Part shown: positions 7,538-18,972 of the stretch, in pieces | How positions within the stretch are numbered: position 1 is the stretch's first letter | Layout of the letters: each line of letters begins with the position of its first letter | NCBI RefSeq assembly: GCF_003752595.1 | Contig: NZ_RKIJ01000011.1 | Span: forward strand, 117,322 to 181,321 | Length of the DNA stretch: 64,000 nt | Direction of reading: 5' to 3' | Source: Cellulomonas sp. PhB143 | GTDB lineage: Bacteria > Actinomycetota > Actinomycetes > Actinomycetales > Cellulomonadaceae | Notes under the pieces: model-generated | The model's database searches: none | Told to the model about the DNA's origin: nothing | Seen by the model: the letters and a program-made list of their open reading frames with translations, nothing else | Translations under genes and position numbers: made by a program

Positions 7538-8215
7538 ATGAGTACGCAGTCCCAGAACCCGAACGGTCGCCCGCCCCGCCGGCCCGCGATGCTCGGCCCG
7601 GCCGCCGCCGAGGCGCTCCCGGGCGGGATCGACCCGGCGCAACGCGACGCCGTCGCGCACACGACCGCCGCGGCCCTGGTCCGCGGGGCGCGCGAGGCCG
7701 AGGACCCGGCGGTCATCGACCGGCTCGTGCGGCTCGTCGAGACCGAGGGCCTCGACGCCGTCGCGGCGCTCTGGGCCGACAGCCCCGCGACCTCGCTGCC
7801 GGGCGCGCTGTGGCGGCTCTATGTGCTGCGCGAGTGGGTGCGCCGGGACGCCGGGACGGTGAGCCTGCGCTACCGGCTCGGGCTCGACGCGGCTCCGGCC
7901 GGCGGCGGACCGGCCGGGCCCACGGTCAGCGAGGTCGTCGCGGGGCTGGGGGCGGGACCGGGCCCGGAGGAGGTCGGCCGGCTGGCGGACGCCGTGCTCT
8001 CCGGGGTCTTCGCGGGGGAGCTCGACGTCGCGCTCGACCGCGCCGGCTCGTTCTGCCGGATCCTCGCGCGCGGGGCCGCGCACGACGCCGACGCCCGCGA
8101 GGCCGCGGACGCCGACGCGGCGGTGCGGATGACCCGCGGCGCCTCCGCGCTGCAGCGCACGGCGGAGGAGCTCGAGCACGCGGCCGCGCTGTGGCGCGGC
8201 GGGCTCCTCGAGTAG
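7538..8215 (+). CDS. conserved hypothetical protein upstream of phosphate genes
   Basis: 225 residues, soluble, Ala-rich and probably all helical, with no signal peptide or membrane segment. The recognisable body runs from about residue 25 (GGIDPAQRDAVAHTTAAAL) to the end. I do not recognise the family. The ATG at 7538 is preceded by CAGACT and six bases (GGACGG), the leaderless geometry seen elsewhere in the window, rather than by a ribosome site. It is on the same strand as DUF47/pit but separated by 298 nt with its own promoter, so a functional link is not shown. Confidence 0.7.
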   Translation: MSTQSQNPNGRPPRRPAMLGPAAAEALPGGIDPAQRDAVAHTTAAALVRGAREAEDPAVIDRLVRLVETEGLDAVAALWADSPATSLPGALWRLYVLREWVRRDAGTVSLRYRLGLDAAPAGGGPAGPTVSEVVAGLGAGPGPEEVGRLADAVLSGVFAGELDVALDRAGSFCRILARGAAHDADAREAADADAAVRMTRGASALQRTAEELEHAAALWRGGLLE

Positions 8216-8236
8216 CCGGACCCGTGCCACCCCGCC

Positions 8237-8265
8237 TTGGGTCGGGCGCGCGTCGCGCGTACGAT
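8237..8265 (+). promoter_or_regulatory. sigma-70-like promoter before DUF47/pit
   Basis: TTGGGT, a 17-nt spacer, then TACGAT: one of the best -35/-10 pairs in the window. Transcription would start near 8272, giving a leader of about 240 nt before the DUF47 gene. The leader contains a possible 51-codon ORF (8306-8461, MSRFERPRAERRSRSG...) with no clear ribosome site. A second -10-like TACGCT lies at 8471. Confidence 0.5.
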
Positions 8266-8463
8266 GGTCGGGCGACGTCGGGCCGCGGTAGCCCCGGGCT
8301 CCATCATGAGCCGCTTCGAGCGGCCCCGCGCCGAGAGGCGCTCCCGGTCCGGCGTCGCACCTCTTCCCGGCGCGTCCCGCCCGGCCCGCCCGGAACCGGA
8401 GCCGGCCGCCGTGCCGGCGGGCCCCCGGGCGGCGCGCGACGACGAGATGTCTTCGCGGTGAAT

Positions 8464-8483
8464 CCTGCCCTACGCTGGGCAGG
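8464..8483 (+). other. stem-loop in the DUF47 leader
   Basis: CCTGCCC-TACGCT-GGGCAGG, a perfect 7-bp stem 30 nt upstream of the DUF47 start. The loop equals a -10-like hexamer, so it may simply be a promoter. Confidence 0.4.
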
Positions 8484-8513
8484 TCCCGAGCCCCTGCTGA
8501 CCGGAGCCTCCCC

Positions 8514-9134
8514 GTGCGCATGCGTCTGACACCGCGCGACACCTCGTTCTTCGACCTCCTCGCCGCCTCGGCCGAGCACCTGGTCTCCGGGTCCAAGCTG
8601 CTGGCCGAGCTGCTCGGCGCGGACCGCCCGGGCCGCAAGGCGCTCGCGAAGCAGCTCAGCGAGGTGGAGCACGCCGCCGACGACTCGACCCACGCGATCA
8701 TGCGCCGGCTGAACCAGACGTTCGTCACGCCGTTCGACCGGGACGACATCTACGAGCTCGCCTCCGCGCTCGACGACTGCATGGACTTCATGGAGGAGGC
8801 CGCCGACCTCATCGTCCTGTACCGGGTCGAGGAGCTCCCGCGGCGCGTCTCCGAGCAGGTCCAGGTCCTCGAGCGGGCGGCGGAGCTGACCGCCGAGGCC
8901 ATGCCGCGCCTGCGCGCGATGGACGGGCTGCAGGACTACTGGATCGAGGTCAACCGCCTCGAGAACCAGGCCGACAAGATCCACCGCAAGCTCCTCGCCC
9001 AGCTGTTCGACGAGATCTCGGACCCGATCCTGCTGATGAAGCTCAAGGAGATCGTGGAGATCCTCGAGGAGGCGGCGGACGCCTTCGAGAAGGTCGCCAA
9101 CACGGTCGAGACGATCGCGCTCAAGGAGTCCTGA
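8514..9134 (+). CDS. DUF47 (PhoU-like) Pit accessory protein
   Basis: 206-residue all-helical protein of the DUF47/TIGR00153 family, related to PhoU and usually paired with Pit transporters. Metal-binding-type E/DxxxD motifs are visible as EVEHAADDSTH (near residue 50) and VNRLENQADKIHR (near 145). The gene ends 4 nt before the pit start, so the two are translated from one message. The start is GTG at 8514; an ATG two codons later is equally possible. Its expected role is control of phosphate uptake by the neighbouring transporter. Confidence 0.92.
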   Translation: MRMRLTPRDTSFFDLLAASAEHLVSGSKLLAELLGADRPGRKALAKQLSEVEHAADDSTHAIMRRLNQTFVTPFDRDDIYELASALDDCMDFMEEAADLIVLYRVEELPRRVSEQVQVLERAAELTAEAMPRLRAMDGLQDYWIEVNRLENQADKIHRKLLAQLFDEISDPILLMKLKEIVEILEEAADAFEKVANTVETIALKES

Positions 9135-9138
9135 GGAC

Positions 9139-10143
9139 GTGGAGGTCGCCCTCGTCGTCGTCGTCGTCGCCGTCGCGCTGTCGTTCGACTACACCAACGG
9201 GTTCCACGACGCCGCGAACGCCATCGCGACGTCGGTCTCGACGCGCGCCCTGACCCCGCGCGCGGCCCTCGGCATGGCCGCGTTCTTCAACCTGGTCGGC
9301 GCGCTCCTCGGGACGGAGGTCGCGACGACGATCGCGGACGAGATCATCGACATCAAGGACGCCCCGGCCCACCAGGGCCTGGTGATCGTGCTCGCGGCGC
9401 TGATCGGCGCGATCTCGTGGAACCTCATCACGTGGCGGCTCGGCCTCCCGTCGTCGTCCACCCACGCGATCATCGGCGGCCTGACGGGCGTGGGGCTCGC
9501 CTCCGGGGTCACCGTGTACTGGGGCGCGATCGTCGACAAGGTCGTGCTGCCGATGATCTTCTCGCCGCTCATTGGATTCCTCGGGGCGTTCCTCGTGATG
9601 GTCGCGGTGCTCTGGCTCTTCCGCCGCGCCTCGCCCGGCAAGACGTTCCGGCGCTTCCGCCTCGCGCAGACCGCCTCGGCCGCGGCGATGGCGCTCGGGC
9701 ACGGCCTGCAGGACGCGCAGAAGACGATGGGCGTGATCCTGCTGGCGCTGGTCGCGGGCGGGTACCGCGACGAGGCGCAGGGCATCCCGCTGTGGGTCAA
9801 GATCTCCGCGGCCACCGCCATCTCGCTGGGCACGTACTCGGGCGGCTGGCGCATCATGCGCACCCTCGGACGCAAGATCATCGAGCTCGACCCGGCGCGC
9901 GGGTTCGTCGCCGAGTCCGTCTCCGCGCTGGTGCTCTACGTCAACGCCTTCATCCTGCACGCGCCCGTCTCCACCACGCACACGATCACCTCGGCGATCA
10001 TGGGCGTCGGGGCCACCAAGCGGCTCTCGGCGGTGCGGTGGGGCGTGGCGAAGAACATCGGCGGGGCCTGGCTCCTGACGATCCCCGCCGCCGCCCTCGT
10101 GGGCGCCGTCATGTACTGGCTGCTCTGGGCGCTGCTCGGCTGA
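9139..10143 (+). CDS. pit: low-affinity inorganic phosphate transporter, Pit family
   Basis: 334-residue membrane transporter for metal-phosphate with H+ symport. Both family signature repeats are present: DYTNGFHDAANAIATSVST near the N-terminus and HAPVSTTHTITSAIMGVG near residue 275. GLPSSSTHAIIGGLTG also fits. About ten hydrophobic segments are visible. It starts with GTG directly after DUF47. It converges on the mutT1-ppk1-mshD operon with a 21-nt gap, so phosphate import and polyphosphate synthesis are neighbours. Confidence 0.95.
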   Translation: MEVALVVVVVAVALSFDYTNGFHDAANAIATSVSTRALTPRAALGMAAFFNLVGALLGTEVATTIADEIIDIKDAPAHQGLVIVLAALIGAISWNLITWRLGLPSSSTHAIIGGLTGVGLASGVTVYWGAIVDKVVLPMIFSPLIGFLGAFLVMVAVLWLFRRASPGKTFRRFRLAQTASAAAMALGHGLQDAQKTMGVILLALVAGGYRDEAQGIPLWVKISAATAISLGTYSGGWRIMRTLGRKIIELDPARGFVAESVSALVLYVNAFILHAPVSTTHTITSAIMGVGATKRLSAVRWGVAKNIGGAWLLTIPAAALVGAVMYWLLWALLG

Positions 10144-10164
10144 GGGCCCTGGTCGTCCCCTGAC

Positions 10165-11193
10165 TCAGTACAGCGGCACGGCGACCCGCTCCGCGGCGAC
10201 GACGCGCGGGCCCTTCGCGGTCTGCGCGACGTGCGCGACGATCAGCTCGCCGGGCTCGAGGAACGGGTCCGTCGTCGGCAGCGCGTTCGCCACGCTGCGG
10301 CGCGCGTGCTGGCCGAGGACGTCGAGCACCGTCGGCAGGACCGGGCGGTGCGTGCACATCACCGTCGAGGTCCCGGTCTCCAGCAGCTCGCGGACGGCGG
10401 CGCCGACGCGCCCGGGGGAGCGTTCGTGCTGGGCCTCCGTGAGCCGGTCGCTGGAGACGGTGGCGAGCCCGGCCGCGCGCGCGTACGGCTCGATGGTCGC
10501 CGCGCAGCGCTGCCACCGGCTCGTCACGATGCGCCGGACGCCGTACGCGGCGAGCACCGGGACCATCGCGGACGCCTGGGCGTGGCCGATCGGGGTCAGG
10601 GGCCGGTCGTTCTCGTCGCCGTACCAGCCGGAGCGGGACCTCGCCCGCCCGTGCCGGGCGATGACGACGGCGTGGGTCGCCAGGCGCCCGCGCTCGTGCT
10701 CGGCGACGAGCGCGTCGAGCGGCACCCGGTCCGCCGCGCGGGTCAGCCGGTCCGCGGCGCGCTCGGCCGGCAGCCACACCGCGTCGTCGATCTCCTGCGG
10801 CGAGACCGGGTGCACGGGCGAGCGTGCCGCGAGGGCGGCGGCGTCGTCGGACGGGGCCGCGCGCTGCGCCGCCCAGTAGTGCACGCGCTTCACGCGGCCC
10901 TCCGCGGTCAGGTACTGCAGGCCCGGCAGGGGGGTGCCGAGGACGACCTGGTGGCCGGTCTCCTCCGCGACCTCGCGGACCGCGGCGTCCTGGAACGCCT
11001 CGTCCGGGTCGAGCTTGCCCTTGGGCCACGACCAGTCGTCGTAGCGCGGGCGGTGGATGAGCCGGACCTCGAGCGACCCGTGGCGCACCCGCCACACGAG
11101 GGCGCCGGCGGTCTCGATCACCGGCGCGTGCTCGACGTGCGTCGCGCCGAGCACCGGCCGCAGCGGCGCGGCCCGCTGCACGGCCCCGACCAT
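10165..11193 (-). CDS. mutT1: NUDIX hydrolase fused to histidine phosphatase, MutT1-like
   Basis: 342 residues. The N-terminal NUDIX domain (about 25-150) has a full Nudix box (GKLDPDEAFQDAAVREVAEETG). The C-terminal histidine phosphatase domain (about 180-335) has the RHG motif in VIARHGRAR, and TSRWQRC and CTHRP. This is the architecture of mycobacterial MutT1, which hydrolyses 8-oxo-dGTP and related nucleotides and is encoded beside ppk1 there too. The ATG overlaps the ppk1 stop (TGATG), implying coupled translation as third gene of mshD-ppk1-mutT1. Substrate is inferred from architecture and context. Confidence 0.9.
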   Translation of the reverse strand: MVGAVQRAAPLRPVLGATHVEHAPVIETAGALVWRVRHGSLEVRLIHRPRYDDWSWPKGKLDPDEAFQDAAVREVAEETGHQVVLGTPLPGLQYLTAEGRVKRVHYWAAQRAAPSDDAAALAARSPVHPVSPQEIDDAVWLPAERAADRLTRAADRVPLDALVAEHERGRLATHAVVIARHGRARSRSGWYGDENDRPLTPIGHAQASAMVPVLAAYGVRRIVTSRWQRCAATIEPYARAAGLATVSSDRLTEAQHERSPGRVGAAVRELLETGTSTVMCTHRPVLPTVLDVLGQHARRSVANALPTTDPFLEPGELIVAHVAQTAKGPRVVAAERVAVPLY

Positions 11194-13454
11194 CAGCGTC
11201 CCGCGCTCATGCGCCGGCGCTGGCGGTTGACGAGGGAGGCCTGCAGGTCCAGGTAGGGCCCGGCGTCGTCCGCGTTGCGGCGCACCCACGTCGTGTCGTG
11301 CAGGTGCCAGGTGGCCGTGCGCTCGTCCATGGAGGTGTCGAGCAGGTCCATGAGCTCCGTGACCTGGTCGGGGTCGGCGATGCGGATGAGCGCCTCGACG
11401 CGCCGGTCGAGGTTGCGGTGCATGAGGTCGGCCGAGCCGATGAAGATCTCCGGGCCGTCGGTCGCGCCCTCGCCGATCTGCTCGCCCTGGCTGTTCGCGA
11501 ACGCGTAGATGCGCGAGTGCTCCAGGAAGCGGCCGAGGATGGACCTGACGCGGATGTTGTCGCTGAGGCCGGGCACGCCGGGGCGCACGGCGCAGATGCC
11601 GCGCACGACCATGTCGACCTGCACGCCGTCCTGCGAGGCCCGGTAGAGCGCGTCGATCGTCTGCTCGTCGACCGCGGAGTTCACCTTGATCTTGACCCAG
11701 GCCTCCTTGCCGGCCCGCGCGGCCCGCGCCTCGCGCTCGATGCGCTCGATCAGGCCGGTGCGCACCGTCCGGGGCGCGACGAGGAGCCGGTGGAAGCGCG
11801 ACTGCGGCGCGTACCCGGAGAGCTGGTTGAACAGCCGGGTCAGGTCCTGGCCCACGTCGGGGTCGCAGGTCAGCAGCCCGTGGTCGGTGTACAGGCGGGC
11901 CGTCTTGGGGTGGTAGTTGCCGGTGCCCACGTGGCAGTAGCGCCGCAGCCCGTCCGACTCCTGGCGCACGACCAGCGAGAGCTTGCAGTGCGTCTTGAGG
12001 CCGACGATCCCGTAGACGACGTGGACGCCGGCCTGCTCGAGCTTGCGCGCCCAGGAGATGTTCGCCTGCTCGTCGAACCGCGCCTTGATCTCCACCAGGG
12101 CCAGCACCTGCTTGCCGGCGTCGGCGGCGTCGATGAGGGCATCGACGATGGGGGAGTCGCCCGAGGTCCGGTAGAGCGTCTGCTTGATCGCGAGGACGGC
12201 CGGGTCGGCGGCGGCCTGCTCGAGGAACGTCTGCACGGACGTGGAGAAGGAGTCGTACGGGTGGTGCAGCAGGATGTCCCGCGAGCGGATCGCCGCGAAC
12301 ACGTCCGTCGGCTGGGCGCTCTCCACCTCGGCGAGGAACCGGTGCGTCGTCGGGACGAACGACGGGAAGTGCAGGTCGGAGCGCTCCAGGTCGGCGATCA
12401 CGTTCAGCCCCGTGAGGTCGAGCGGCGCGGGCAGCTCGTACACCTCGGGCTCGGTGACGCCGAGCTCGCGGACGAGCAGCTCGCGGATGCGCGGGCTGAT
12501 GCCGTGGGCGAGCTCGAGGCGGACCGGCGGGCCGAAGCGCCGCCGCAGCAGCTCCTTCTCCATGGCCTGCAGCAGGTTCTCGGCGTCGTCCTCCTCGACC
12601 TCGACGTCCTCGTTGCGCGTGACCCGGAAGGTGTGGTGCTCACGCACCTCCATGCCGGGGAAGAGCTGGTCGAGGTGCTGGGCGATGACCTCCTCGAGCG
12701 GGACGTACGACGTCGGCCCCTTGCGCGCCGTGCCCGACGTCGGGGTCGGGGAGGACGGCCGGCCCTTCGCGTCCACCGCGATGAACCGGGGCAGCAGCGG
12801 CGGCACCTTGACCCGGGCGAAGTGCTCCTTGCCCGTCGCGGGGTTCGCCACCACGACGGCGAGGTTGAGCGAGAGCCCGGAGATGTAGGGGAACGGGTGC
12901 GCCGGGTCGACCGCGAGGGGCGTGAGCACCGGGAAGATCTGCTTGCGGAAGTACTTGTGGATCCGCTCCTGCTCGCGCGTCTCGAGCTCGTCCCAGTGGA
13001 CCAGCGTGATTCCCTCCTTGGCGAGGGCCGGCTGCACGTCGTCGCGGAACACCTCGGCGTGGCGCGCCATCAGCTCGTGGGCGCTCGCGCTGATCGCCGC
13101 CAGCACCTCGCGCGGGCTCAGGCCCGAGGCCGCCGTGACGGCGAGCCCCGTCGCGATGCGGCGCTTGAGGCCGGCGACCCGGACCATGAAGAACTCGTCG
13201 AGGTTCGAGGCGAAGATGGCGAGGAAGCGCACGCGCTCCAGCAGCGGCTGGCTTGGGTCCTCCGCCCACTCCAGCACGCGCTCGTTGAAGGCGAGCCAGC
13301 TGACCTCGCGGTCCGCGAAGCGGTCCGCGGGCAGCGGGGCGAGCGGGCGGTGCTCCTCCTCCGGCTCGACGTGTTCCGGCTCCTCGGCGATGTGCTCGGC
13401 GATGTGTGCCGCGAGGTCGGGCGGGAGCGGGCGCTGGGTGATCGACTCGGTCAT
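11193..13454 (-). CDS. ppk1: polyphosphate kinase 1
   Basis: 753-residue enzyme that builds polyphosphate from ATP reversibly. N-terminal domain: [20 protein letters not shown] and [17 protein letters not shown]. The phospholipase-D-like catalytic half carries [19 protein letters not shown], whose first His (about residue 508) corresponds to the phosphorylated histidine of PPK1. [12 protein letters not shown]-like and [20 protein letters not shown] motifs follow. The first 40 residues are acidic and probably disordered. It starts within the mshD stop (ATGA) and overlaps mutT1 at its end, so it is the middle gene of a tightly coupled operon. Confidence 0.96.
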   Translation of the reverse strand: MTESITQRPLPPDLAAHIAEHIAEEPEHVEPEEEHRPLAPLPADRFADREVSWLAFNERVLEWAEDPSQPLLERVRFLAIFASNLDEFFMVRVAGLKRRIATGLAVTAASGLSPREVLAAISASAHELMARHAEVFRDDVQPALAKEGITLVHWDELETREQERIHKYFRKQIFPVLTPLAVDPAHPFPYISGLSLNLAVVVANPATGKEHFARVKVPPLLPRFIAVDAKGRPSSPTPTSGTARKGPTSYVPLEEVIAQHLDQLFPGMEVREHHTFRVTRNEDVEVEEDDAENLLQAMEKELLRRRFGPPVRLELAHGISPRIRELLVRELGVTEPEVYELPAPLDLTGLNVIADLERSDLHFPSFVPTTHRFLAEVESAQPTDVFAAIRSRDILLHHPYDSFSTSVQTFLEQAAADPAVLAIKQTLYRTSGDSPIVDALIDAADAGKQVLALVEIKARFDEQANISWARKLEQAGVHVVYGIVGLKTHCKLSLVVRQESDGLRRYCHVGTGNYHPKTARLYTDHGLLTCDPDVGQDLTRLFNQLSGYAPQSRFHRLLVAPRTVRTGLIERIEREARAARAGKEAWVKIKVNSAVDEQTIDALYRASQDGVQVDMVVRGICAVRPGVPGLSDNIRVRSILGRFLEHSRIYAFANSQGEQIGEGATDGPEIFIGSADLMHRNLDRRVEALIRIADPDQVTELMDLLDTSMDERTATWHLHDTTWVRRNADDAGPYLDLQASLVNRQRRRMSAGR

Positions 13455-14464
13455 CGGTCCATCGTGGCACCACTTGGTGAACTCGGGGTGACGGGCGTCG
13501 CGTACTGCACGTCGACCGCGTCGCGCCCGAACCCGGCGCGCTCGTAGGTGCGCACGGCGGGGGTGTTGTCGCCGTCCACGTACAGCACGGCGCGCGCGCA
13601 CCCGGCGGCGGCCAGGTGCGCGAGACCGGCGGCCGTGAGCAGCGTGCCGAGGCCCTCGCCCTGGGCCGCAGGATCGATGCCGACGACGTAGATCTCGCCC
13701 TCGCGCGCCCCCGCGGGCTGGTCCGTGGGGATCTTCGTCCAGCAGGAGCCGACGAGCGCCGCGGCGGCGTCGTGGCTGCCGTTGCCGCCCCGCTCGCCGG
13801 TCCGCTCGAGGAGCAGCAGGCCGGCGGGGTCGAACCAGTCCTCGTCCTGGCGTGCGCGCAGGTCGCCGAGCGTCATCCGCCCCTGCTCGGGGTGCTGGGC
13901 GAAGGCCCGGGCGTTCAGCGCGAGCCAGGCGTCGTCGTCGTCCCCGGGGGAGAAGGCGCGCAGGACGAGGCCGTCGGGCAGGCGCGGCGGCGGGACGTGA
14001 CTGGCGGGACCGTCGCCCAGGTCGAGACCGAGCCGCAGGAGCTCGCGGACCGCGACGAGGCCGGCGTCCTGTGCCAGCGCGCGGGCCGGCGGAAGGTCGC
14101 CGTGCGCCCACACCCGCAGCGGCTCGCGCCGCGCGGGCGCACCGGACCGGCTGGGGAGCGTCGCGTCGCGCTGGGCCGTCCGCAGCAGGATCCGCCCGAC
14201 GCCGTGCCGCCGGGCGCCAGGCGCGACGACGATCTCGGCGGTCGCCGCCTCCCCGCGGCGGTCGACCTGGGCGTAGCCCACGACGCCCCGGTCCCCGTCG
14301 TGGGCGAGGACGTGGGTGAGGTCCGCGTCGTCGTCCCGCAGGTCGAGGAGGGTCTGCTCGGAGAGCGGCGCGACGCCGTCGGCCTCGCGCGCCGACCGCG
14401 CGAGGCCGCGGACGGCGTCGGCCGCCTCGTCGTCCGGGGTGCCGATGGCGAGGAGCGTGCGCAT
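13451..14464 (-). CDS. mshD: mycothiol synthase
   Basis: 337-residue tandem-GNAT acetyltransferase for the last step of mycothiol synthesis (acetyl-CoA + Cys-GlcN-Ins). The weak N-terminal GNAT domain ends near residue 150. The C-terminal domain carries the acetyl-CoA loop as [25 protein letters not shown], then [20 protein letters not shown]. Length and order match MshD. A run of about ten residues ([19 protein letters not shown]) is inserted between strands and looks like a flexible loop. The ATG at 14464 is preceded by TGAGAT and six bases, suggesting a leaderless start. First gene of the operon with ppk1 and mutT1. Confidence 0.93.
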   Translation of the reverse strand: MRTLLAIGTPDDEAADAVRGLARSAREADGVAPLSEQTLLDLRDDDADLTHVLAHDGDRGVVGYAQVDRRGEAATAEIVVAPGARRHGVGRILLRTAQRDATLPSRSGAPARREPLRVWAHGDLPPARALAQDAGLVAVRELLRLGLDLGDGPASHVPPPRLPDGLVLRAFSPGDDDDAWLALNARAFAQHPEQGRMTLGDLRARQDEDWFDPAGLLLLERTGERGGNGSHDAAAALVGSCWTKIPTDQPAGAREGEIYVVGIDPAAQGEGLGTLLTAAGLAHLAAAGCARAVLYVDGDNTPAVRTYERAGFGRDAVDVQYATPVTPSSPSGATMDR

Positions 14465-14544
14465 GGTCGTATCTCACCACGCCGCCCCGGCCGGCGGCCA
14501 CGCCTGCGCGGGGCGGGCCGGGGCGGCGTGGAGTACCGGTGCGG

Positions 14545-16605
<2,061 letters not shown>

Positions 16606-16744
16606 GTGGTCCTCCGGTTCGCATCGGCTCTGGTGCGCCCCGGGCGGCCGGGAGCCGGCCGAGGTCGTGACGCGGGCCACTCTAGTCCCGCGGGCGAGGG
16701 CCGCAGGTCGGAATGTCGGTGCCGCGGGACGCGTTCGCCCCGGC

Positions 16745-17833
16745 GTGACCCACCTCTTCCAGCCGCTGACGCTGCGCGGCCTGACGATCCCCAACCGCAT
16801 CTGGCTCGCGCCGATGTGCCAGTACTCCTCCGTCGACGGGCTGCCCGGCGACTGGCACCTCGTGCACCTCGGCGCCCGCGCCGGCGGGGGGTTCGGGCTG
16901 ATCCTCACCGAGGCCGCCGCCGTCGTCCCGGAGGGCCGGATCTCGCCGCAGGACGCGGGGATCTGGGACGACGCGCAGCGCGACGCGTGGGCGCGCGTCG
17001 TGGCGTTCGTCCAGGAGCGCGGGTCGCGCATCGGCGTCCAGCTCGCGCACGCCGGCCGCAAGGCGTCCACGTACCGGCCCTGGGCGCAGCAGCGCGGCTC
17101 GGTCGCGCCCGACGACGGCGGGTGGGCGACGCAGGGGCCGTCGCCCGAGCCGTACCCCGGGTTCGCGGACCCGCAGGAGATGAGCCCGAAGGAGATCGCC
17201 GCGGTCCCGCGGCAGTTCGCGGACGCCGCCCGCCGGGCGGACGAGGCCGGGTTCGACGTCGTCGAGGTGCACGCCGCGCACGGATATCTCCTGCACCAGT
17301 TCCTCTCGCCGCTGTCGAACCTGCGCGAGGACGGGTACGGCGGGACGCTCGAGAACCGCTCCCGTCTCCTGGTCGAGGTCGTCGACGCGGTCCGCGCGGC
17401 GTGGCCCGAGGACAAGCCCCTGCTCGTGCGGCTCTCGGCCACCGAGTGGCGCGACGACGGCCTGGGCGTCGACGACGTCGCCGCCGTCTCGCGGGTGCTC
17501 GCTGAGCACGGGGTCGACCTCGTGGACGTCTCCTCCGGCGGGAACGTGCCGGCGCAGATCCCCGTCGGCCCGGGCTACCAGGTGCCGGCGGCGCGTCGCG
17601 TGCGCGAGGGCGCGGGCCTGCCCGTGAGCGCGGTGGGGCTGATCACGACGGCCGCGCAGGCGGAGCAGACGCTGGTGACGGGGGCGGCCGACGCGGTGAT
17701 GATCGGCCGGGAGGGGCTGCGCGACCCGATGTGGCCGCTGCGGGCCGCGGCCGAGCTGGGGGTCGTGCCCGGGGACGGTGCCGGCGCACGGGTCCCCGTG
17801 CCGCAGCCGCAGTACGCGCGGGCGCCGTTCTAG
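16745..17833 (+). CDS. NADH:flavin oxidoreductase, old yellow enzyme (YqjM-like)
   Basis: 362-residue FMN TIM-barrel ene-reductase. Visible are LAPMCQYSSVDGLPGDWHLVHLG (including the YqjM-class Cys in PMCQYS), GVQLAHAGRKAS, the substrate-binding His pair in FDVVEVHAAHGYLLHQFLSP, the YGGTLENRSRL signature and the FMN phosphate region AVGLITTAAQAE...MIGREGLRDP. Such enzymes reduce activated alkenes with NAD(P)H; the natural substrate is unknown. The GTG at 16745 begins VTHLFQPLTLRGLTIPNRIW. No strong ribosome site was seen. Confidence 0.93.
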   Translation: MTHLFQPLTLRGLTIPNRIWLAPMCQYSSVDGLPGDWHLVHLGARAGGGFGLILTEAAAVVPEGRISPQDAGIWDDAQRDAWARVVAFVQERGSRIGVQLAHAGRKASTYRPWAQQRGSVAPDDGGWATQGPSPEPYPGFADPQEMSPKEIAAVPRQFADAARRADEAGFDVVEVHAAHGYLLHQFLSPLSNLREDGYGGTLENRSRLLVEVVDAVRAAWPEDKPLLVRLSATEWRDDGLGVDDVAAVSRVLAEHGVDLVDVSSGGNVPAQIPVGPGYQVPAARRVREGAGLPVSAVGLITTAAQAEQTLVTGAADAVMIGREGLRDPMWPLRAAAELGVVPGDGAGARVPVPQPQYARAPF

Positions 17834-17843
17834 CCGGACGCAC

Positions 17844-17872
17844 CGACGGCGCCCCGCGCAGGGACGCCGTCG
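17844..17872 (+). terminator. weak stem-loop after OYE gene
   Basis: CGACGGCG / CGCCGTCG with a 13-nt loop, starting 11 nt after the stop codon. It may terminate transcription between the convergent OYE and HAD genes. The rest of the 218-nt gap shows nothing else. Confidence 0.45.
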
Positions 17873-18051
17873 ATACCGGCGGGACGGGGGATATCAGGCG
17901 TGCACTCTCGCTGCCGTCCCGGGACGAGCCCGCTCGGCAGGTCCTTGTCGTGGACCGGTCGCGCGTGGGTTCCCACCGTCGTGTCGTCCCTCCATGAGAC
18001 GCCCGGGCCGGCGGGCGCGCAAGCGGCGTGCCACGCCCCCGGGCGTGTCGC

Positions 18052-18837
18052 TCAGCGCCGTCGGAGCAGGCGCCAGCCGAGCACGGCGGCGCCCAGGACG
18101 GCCAGGCCGGCACCGGCCGCGAGCACCGGCGTCGGCGGGACCAGGCGCGAGCGGAGGTGGACGGGCCGGGAGAACGTGAGCACGCCCCAGCCGCGCTCGA
18201 CCGCGAGCCGCCGCAGCGCGCGGTCCGGGTTGACGACGAAGGAGTTGCCGACCGCCTCCAGCATCGGGGTGTCCGTCACCGAGTCGGAGTACGCGTAGGA
18301 CGCCTCGAGGTCGTACCCCTGCTCCGCCGCGATCTCGCGGATGCCCGCCGCCTTGTTCTCGCCGTAGGCGTAGAAGTCGATCGCACCGGTGTAGGCGCCG
18401 TCGGCCACCGTCATCCGGGTCGCGATCGCGTGGTCCGCCCCGAGGACGGCCGCGATGGGCTCGACCAGCTCGGCCCCGGACGCGGAGACGACGACGACGT
18501 CGTGCCCCAGGCGGTGGTGGTGGTCGATGAGCTCCACGGCCTCGGAGTAGACGACGGGGTCGATGTGCTCGTGCAGGGTCTCCGCGACGATCTGCGAGAC
18601 CGTCGCGACGTCCCAGCCCGTGACCATCGCCGACAGGTGCGCGCGCATGCGTTCCGTCTGGTCGGCGTCCGCGCTGCCGAGCATGAAGAGGAAGTGGGCG
18701 TACGCGCTGCGCAGCACGTCGCCGCGGGAGATGAGGCCGCCCGCGAAGAAGGGCCGCGAGAACGCGGCCGCGGAGGACGTGGCGATGATCGTCTTGTCGA
18801 GGTCGAAGAACGCCGCGGCGCGCGGGGGCTGGCTCAC
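18052..18837 (-). CDS. HAD-IB family phosphatase with C-terminal membrane anchor
   Basis: 261 residues. HAD motif I is FFDLDKTII (Asp12, Asp14), motif II VVVSASG, and the motif III/IV region AYSDSVTDTPMLEAVGN. This matches the SerB-like HAD-IB family (IB-PSPase-related), a phosphomonoesterase. One hydrophobic segment near the end (VLAAGAGLAVLGAAVLGWRLL) followed by RRR suggests a membrane anchor. The GTG start is preceded by TAGGCT and exactly six bases, so the mRNA is probably leaderless. A homologue sits beside the Tad locus in mycobacteria as well. Substrate unknown. Confidence 0.9.
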   Translation of the reverse strand: MSQPPRAAAFFDLDKTIIATSSAAAFSRPFFAGGLISRGDVLRSAYAHFLFMLGSADADQTERMRAHLSAMVTGWDVATVSQIVAETLHEHIDPVVYSEAVELIDHHHRLGHDVVVVSASGAELVEPIAAVLGADHAIATRMTVADGAYTGAIDFYAYGENKAAGIREIAAEQGYDLEASYAYSDSVTDTPMLEAVGNSFVVNPDRALRRLAVERGWGVLTFSRPVHLRSRLVPPTPVLAAGAGLAVLGAAVLGWRLLRRR

Positions 18838-18843
18838 GCGGTG

Positions 18844-18849
18844 AGCCTA
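18844..18849 (-). promoter_or_regulatory. -10 element of leaderless HAD-IB transcript
   Basis: TAGGCT on the minus strand, six bases before the GTG at 18837. Confidence 0.5.
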
Positions 18850-18972
18850 GTCACCCTCCGTGCTCGCCAGCACCTCCCGCGCGGCGGTCCACAGCCTCCG
18901 CATCGAGGAGCGGCGTGCACAGGTGCCCGGAGGACGCCGAGGTCGGGCCGCCCGGTCGTCGACCCTGGCGGC

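Noticed and set aside
8306-8461. 51-codon ORF MSRFERPRAERRSRSG...
   Set aside because: No ribosome site and no leaderless spacing; Pro/Arg/Ala-rich translation as expected by chance. Kept only as a remark on the DUF47 leader.
11298-13547. 749-codon plus-strand frame opposite ppk1
   Set aside because: Antisense shadow of a highly conserved gene; composition is biased and no motif is visible.
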